Source: Bacteroidota bacterium (GTDB taxonomy: Bacteria; Bacteroidota; Kryptoniia; Kryptoniales; JAKASW01). Taken from it: a stretch of 9,632 nt of DNA. Made by a program: the position numbers and the translations under genes. Location of the stretch: NCBI GenBank assembly GCA_021785235.1, contig JAJYGB010000303.1, forward strand, positions 1 to 9,632, given 5' to 3'. Positions 6,531-9,632 of the stretch are shown here, piece by piece (within the stretch, counting starts at the first letter, position 1; the number at the start of each line of letters is the position of its first letter). Below the pieces are notes generated by a model. That model searched no databases. It saw only the letters and a list, made by a program, of their open reading frames with translations, and was not told the DNA's origin.

Positions 6531-9500
6531 CTACTTCAACAGAACCATCTTCCGCACACTCGATTGGAAAACGGCTCCTTCAGACCCGACGACAGACAAC
6601 CGGCAGAAGTAGACTCCACTCGGTATGTTACCCGCATCGAAGACGACTGACCGCGCGCCGGCGCTCTGCCTCCCTCTAACTAGTGTCCTGACTTCCCTTC
6701 CCAGTACATCGTAAACTGTCAACACGACGTAACCGCTAACTGGCAATTGATAATTGATCGTCGTAGTCGGATTGAACGGATTCGGGTAATTTTGCATGAG
6801 ACCGTAAGCAACGGGCTGCTTGACGCGAGTGTCTTGAACATCGGTCGCGCGCTTGCCGATGATGAACCAAACGGGATACGTTGCGTCCACGGTGTGCGAT
6901 ATTGGCGATCCTGTACCGGTCAGCAAATCGGCCTGAAGCGGCATTTTTTCGATTCCCCCATGTAACGCTGACTGGTAGTTTACGATGGTATGGTAAGCAA
7001 TTGTGTCGTCGTCCGCAGAATACGTTGGATATCCAAGGACAGTTTGCGGCCCGGCAACCATTCCAGAGTTGCCGGTATTGAAATCCGCCGCCATGACGTA
7101 GTCGGTTGAAGCCGCGTTGTCCCAGTAATCGAAGGCGAACCTGTATGTTGATGTCTTGGAGAACGACGGATTCGCGAGGTTTATGTTAGTCTCAGGCGGG
7201 AACACATTCACCATTGTCCCGCTCGAAACGTTTAGAAGATCGATATTCCAGTAGGTCAAGGTGTCCCCCTGCGCGCCGGGAATCTCGTTGTACGAATCGA
7301 AGAGCAGCAGCGTCCCCGAGGGATCGAACGACATTTCATCCGCGTAAAGGGCCGTCTTTGCGACTGGGCCGTCGTATGACTGCGTGGCTATTTTGAAAGT
7401 CTTGCTCTGCTGGGAAGTAAGGTCGAGGTAATAGATCGTAGTATCTATGTACTTGGAGGTCAGAGCGATACTCGACAATCCGGGTCCAATCGCGACGCTC
7501 CCCCAGACGCCGCTCGAATCAAGCACTGTTTCCTGCAGATTGGTGGGATCAGTACTAATCGCCCTCAAATTATGGCTCCCGTCGACAAAAATGATGACCG
7601 AGCCGTTGTCCGATACAGCGGGCTTGCTCCCAACGGAAGTGGTGCTGACCGCCAGAAGATCGCTGTTCGAGGATATACTGGTCTTAGTCATGTATAGACT
7701 ATTCGGATCGGCCGGGTCGGTATTCGTGACTAAGAGCCAGTTCGCGCCGGTGATCGTGCTGACCGGTGGAGGTGGAGAGCCCGAGGCGTCAGCCACCCCG
7801 ACGGAAGTCCATGCGTCTTTTACGGCCGAGACCTCATTGCTCGTCGCGCCGTAGAGGTCGGTAGCCGCCTGCACTGTCGCGATCCTCGCATCGACAAACT
7901 GCGATGAACGTGTGAGGTAATCCGTGAGAGCCCTGTACCAAATTCTGGATGCTTCTGATCTCCCTATCGAAATCGCGACTAGATAGACGGCGTGGTTCGG
8001 GATCCCGCTGTTCGTATGGACACCGCCGTTGTCGTCTGTGGTTGAGACAAACTCACTCATGCTGGCCGGCTGCCATGGCGCACTCCCCACGGAACCTCCG
8101 TTATGCGGGTCAGCCATATCACGCAGCGCGCCGGACGGGTAGTCAACCAGGTCTTTCATAACTCTTTCGCCGATAGTCCAGTTAAGAGTGTCTACCATGA
8201 CCGCGAACGCATCGGACATCGATTCGTTCAGCGCACCCGATTGGTCCACGTATTCCAGGTTTGCAGAATGCTGGTTGACGCCGTGAGTCATCTCGTGGGC
8301 GGCTACATCGAGCCCGCCGGCAAGGGGCTTGAACACCTGACCGCCGTCGCCGTACGCCATCAGTCCCCCGTTCCAGTACGCGTTCTCCATCCCCTGTCCG
8401 TTTGAGGTCACATGGACCAGCGAATATATCGTCATCCCGCTGTCGTCTATTGAGTTTCTGCCGAAGGTGGTCCTGTAGTAATTGTAGGTAACCGCCGCGT
8501 TATATTCCGCGGAAACGGCTGCCGGATCTGTCCAGGTGTTGTTCGTCGATGTAACGTAATAAAATTGTGACTGGGACGACAGATCGGTGTTCTTCAGATC
8601 CAGAGTGATGATGGCGCCGAGGGCGTTATCCGGCACCTGCGACTGGGCGGCATTGTACATCGGTTCCGCCGCATCGATCATGTAATATGTCCCGCCGATT
8701 TGATAGCTGCCGAATGACTGTGTGACCCCGTTCAAATCCGTGCCCGAACTCGTTGCCGGGCCGTCGTGGTCTACGTTGTCGTAGGACCGCATTACGTTTC
8801 CGCTCACGGCGTCCACGAAATAATACCAGTCATGATCAAGCCCGGTTCTCACCTCCACAAACCATGCGAGGTGAGGCACATGCAGCCTGTCATGCCAGAT
8901 GACTTCGCGCGCGGATGGACCGTTGTATTTGAGTATCCGCCTGTAAGGTGATGGAACACCGGTGCTGTAGCCCTTCCTCTTCAGGTCTGCGAGCGCCGTC
9001 TGAATTCCTTCATCCGAACTCAGGCTCGGCTTCACTCCATGCAGTGACGACGGCGTGGGCGTATAGACCCCATTGAACGATACGACCTGTCCCTTATTAT
9101 TCATATGCACATAAACATCTTTAGCCCAGACTTCAACTCCCTGATAAGCCTGCTGAAATCTGACGTGCGTGAATCCCTGCTGATCCGTCTTTGCTGACAG
9201 GAGAGAAAATTCGGTCGACGGATCCTGTATCTTCAGCAACAGCTTGTTGGATTCGAGGAAATTCTTCGCGATGGAAATGGCCTGTGATCTGTTCGGGACT
9301 GTTGCCGCCGTGTTTCCTCCGGCGGGGGGTGTGAATTGCATGTATCTCGGTGTCCCGAAAGCTCTATTCCACCTTATTGTGTTTGGTATTGCTCCCGCCC
9401 TAGGCTGCACCTGCAAGGGAAGAGTCGGGAAGAAACCAGCGGAGGTCCTTGGAGCGCTACTTGTGTTCCTATTGACTGCAGGAGCAACGCCGAACCTCGC

Positions 9501-9632
9501 GGCGAAACTGACGAGACGTTGCCCCGCATTGTAAGCTGCCGCCGCTGTGGAAGATTGCTGTTGCGATGCGACTTGTCCCGCATGGGCTGCAGAGACCTTC
9601 GCCTTCGCGCCACTTCGCGTGCCGGGCGAAGC
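6531..9632 (-). CDS. Secreted M4 (thermolysin-family) metallopeptidase with T9SS sorting domain, 5' partial
   Basis: The frame is open from the right edge to a TAG at 6531-6533: 1033 visible codons (numbered from 9632). No ATG or GTG occurs in the first 72 codons, and the TTG at 9416 lies in a plain linker, so the start and signal peptide are outside. Order: Ala/Gln-rich segment (1-60); FTP propeptide and PepSY-like region (about 85-285); M4 catalytic domain (about 295-615); Pro-rich hinge (about 618-625); TolB/PD40-like beta-propeller region (about 630-920); T9SS type A sorting domain (about 943-1033) with NYPNPFNPTT near its start and ending KMVLLK. All catalytic residues are present: HEMTH (H446, E447, H450), Tyr461, third zinc ligand E470 in NESMSD, and H539 in DNGGVHTNSG. 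It should be exported, activated by propeptide removal, and anchored or released at the surface to digest proteins. The propeller may bind substrate or surface; that part is inferred. Confidence 0.93.
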   Translation of the reverse strand, partial: ASPGTRSGAKAKVSAAHAGQVASQQQSSTAAAAYNAGQRLVSFAARFGVAPAVNRNTSSAPRTSAGFFPTLPLQVQPRAGAIPNTIRWNRAFGTPRYMQFTPPAGGNTAATVPNRSQAISIAKNFLESNKLLLKIQDPSTEFSLLSAKTDQQGFTHVRFQQAYQGVEVWAKDVYVHMNNKGQVVSFNGVYTPTPSSLHGVKPSLSSDEGIQTALADLKRKGYSTGVPSPYRRILKYNGPSAREVIWHDRLHVPHLAWFVEVRTGLDHDWYYFVDAVSGNVMRSYDNVDHDGPATSSGTDLNGVTQSFGSYQIGGTYYMIDAAEPMYNAAQSQVPDNALGAIITLDLKNTDLSSQSQFYYVTSTNNTWTDPAAVSAEYNAAVTYNYYRTTFGRNSIDDSGMTIYSLVHVTSNGQGMENAYWNGGLMAYGDGGQVFKPLAGGLDVAAHEMTHGVNQHSANLEYVDQSGALNESMSDAFAVMVDTLNWTIGERVMKDLVDYPSGALRDMADPHNGGSVGSAPWQPASMSEFVSTTDDNGGVHTNSGIPNHAVYLVAISIGRSEASRIWYRALTDYLTRSSQFVDARIATVQAATDLYGATSNEVSAVKDAWTSVGVADASGSPPPPVSTITGANWLLVTNTDPADPNSLYMTKTSISSNSDLLAVSTTSVGSKPAVSDNGSVIIFVDGSHNLRAISTDPTNLQETVLDSSGVWGSVAIGPGLSSIALTSKYIDTTIYYLDLTSQQSKTFKIATQSYDGPVAKTALYADEMSFDPSGTLLLFDSYNEIPGAQGDTLTYWNIDLLNVSSGTMVNVFPPETNINLANPSFSKTSTYRFAFDYWDNAASTDYVMAADFNTGNSGMVAGPQTVLGYPTYSADDDTIAYHTIVNYQSALHGGIEKMPLQADLLTGTGSPISHTVDATYPVWFIIGKRATDVQDTRVKQPVAYGLMQNYPNPFNPTTTINYQLPVSGYVVLTVYDVLGREVRTLVRGRQSAGARSVVFDAGNIPSGVYFCRLSVVGSEGAVFQSSVRKMVLLK

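Noticed and set aside
6455..6679. 74-codon plus-strand open frame crossing the peptidase end
   Set aside because: It has low-complexity Ser/Arg/Thr sequence, no ribosome site, and overlaps the T9SS domain on the other strand.
7447..7854. 135-codon open frame on the plus strand inside the peptidase gene
   Set aside because: It is antisense to a well-supported coding region and shows no motif or ribosome site.

Overview
The window looks like a piece of a flagellated or otherwise motile bacterium from the FCB side of the tree (the Bacteroidota/Ignavibacteriota/Chlorobi neighbourhood). The main pointer is the secreted peptidase on the right, which ends in a type IX secretion (T9SS) type A sorting domain with the signature NYPNPFNP. 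Clear Shine-Dalgarno sequences before several genes argue against a typical Bacteroidia or Flavobacteriia member, where such sites are rare. A lineage such as Ignavibacteria or another T9SS-bearing FCB phylum fits better. This placement is inference; no rRNA or marker gene is present.

Left region (2-5877, + strand) is a tightly packed chemotaxis operon: a HEAT-like repeat protein (its left edge is at the window edge), cheR, two stand-alone CheY receivers, a CheZ-type phosphatase, cheA and cheB. Gaps between genes are only 1 to 11 bases, so co-transcription from a promoter left of the window is likely. The operon covers the kinase (CheA), the output regulators (two CheY), signal termination (CheZ) and both adaptation enzymes (CheR, CheB). 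No cheW, cheD or receptor gene is present here; the coupling protein and receptors must be encoded elsewhere if the pathway works. CheA lacks the P2 docking domain. CheZ keeps the catalytic Asp/Gln pair and ends in a CheY-binding-type tail that closely resembles the N-terminus of the flagellar switch protein FliM.

Right region (5913-9632, - strand) runs convergently. It holds a small DksA/TraR-type four-cysteine zinc-finger protein, a 258-base spacer with a possible promoter, and a large secreted thermolysin-family (M4) metallopeptidase. The peptidase has an FTP/PepSY-like propeptide, a complete M4 catalytic domain, a TolB/PD40-like propeller region and the T9SS sorting domain. Its frame stays open for 72 codons to the window edge, so its start and signal peptide lie outside. 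I see no rRNA, tRNA, CRISPR array, insertion sequence or prophage feature.

The most noteworthy points are the CheZ-based termination module in an apparent FCB genome, the FliM-like tail of that CheZ, the paired unlike CheYs with a P2-less CheA, and a HEAT-like protein leading the operon. None of these amounts to a clearly new system.
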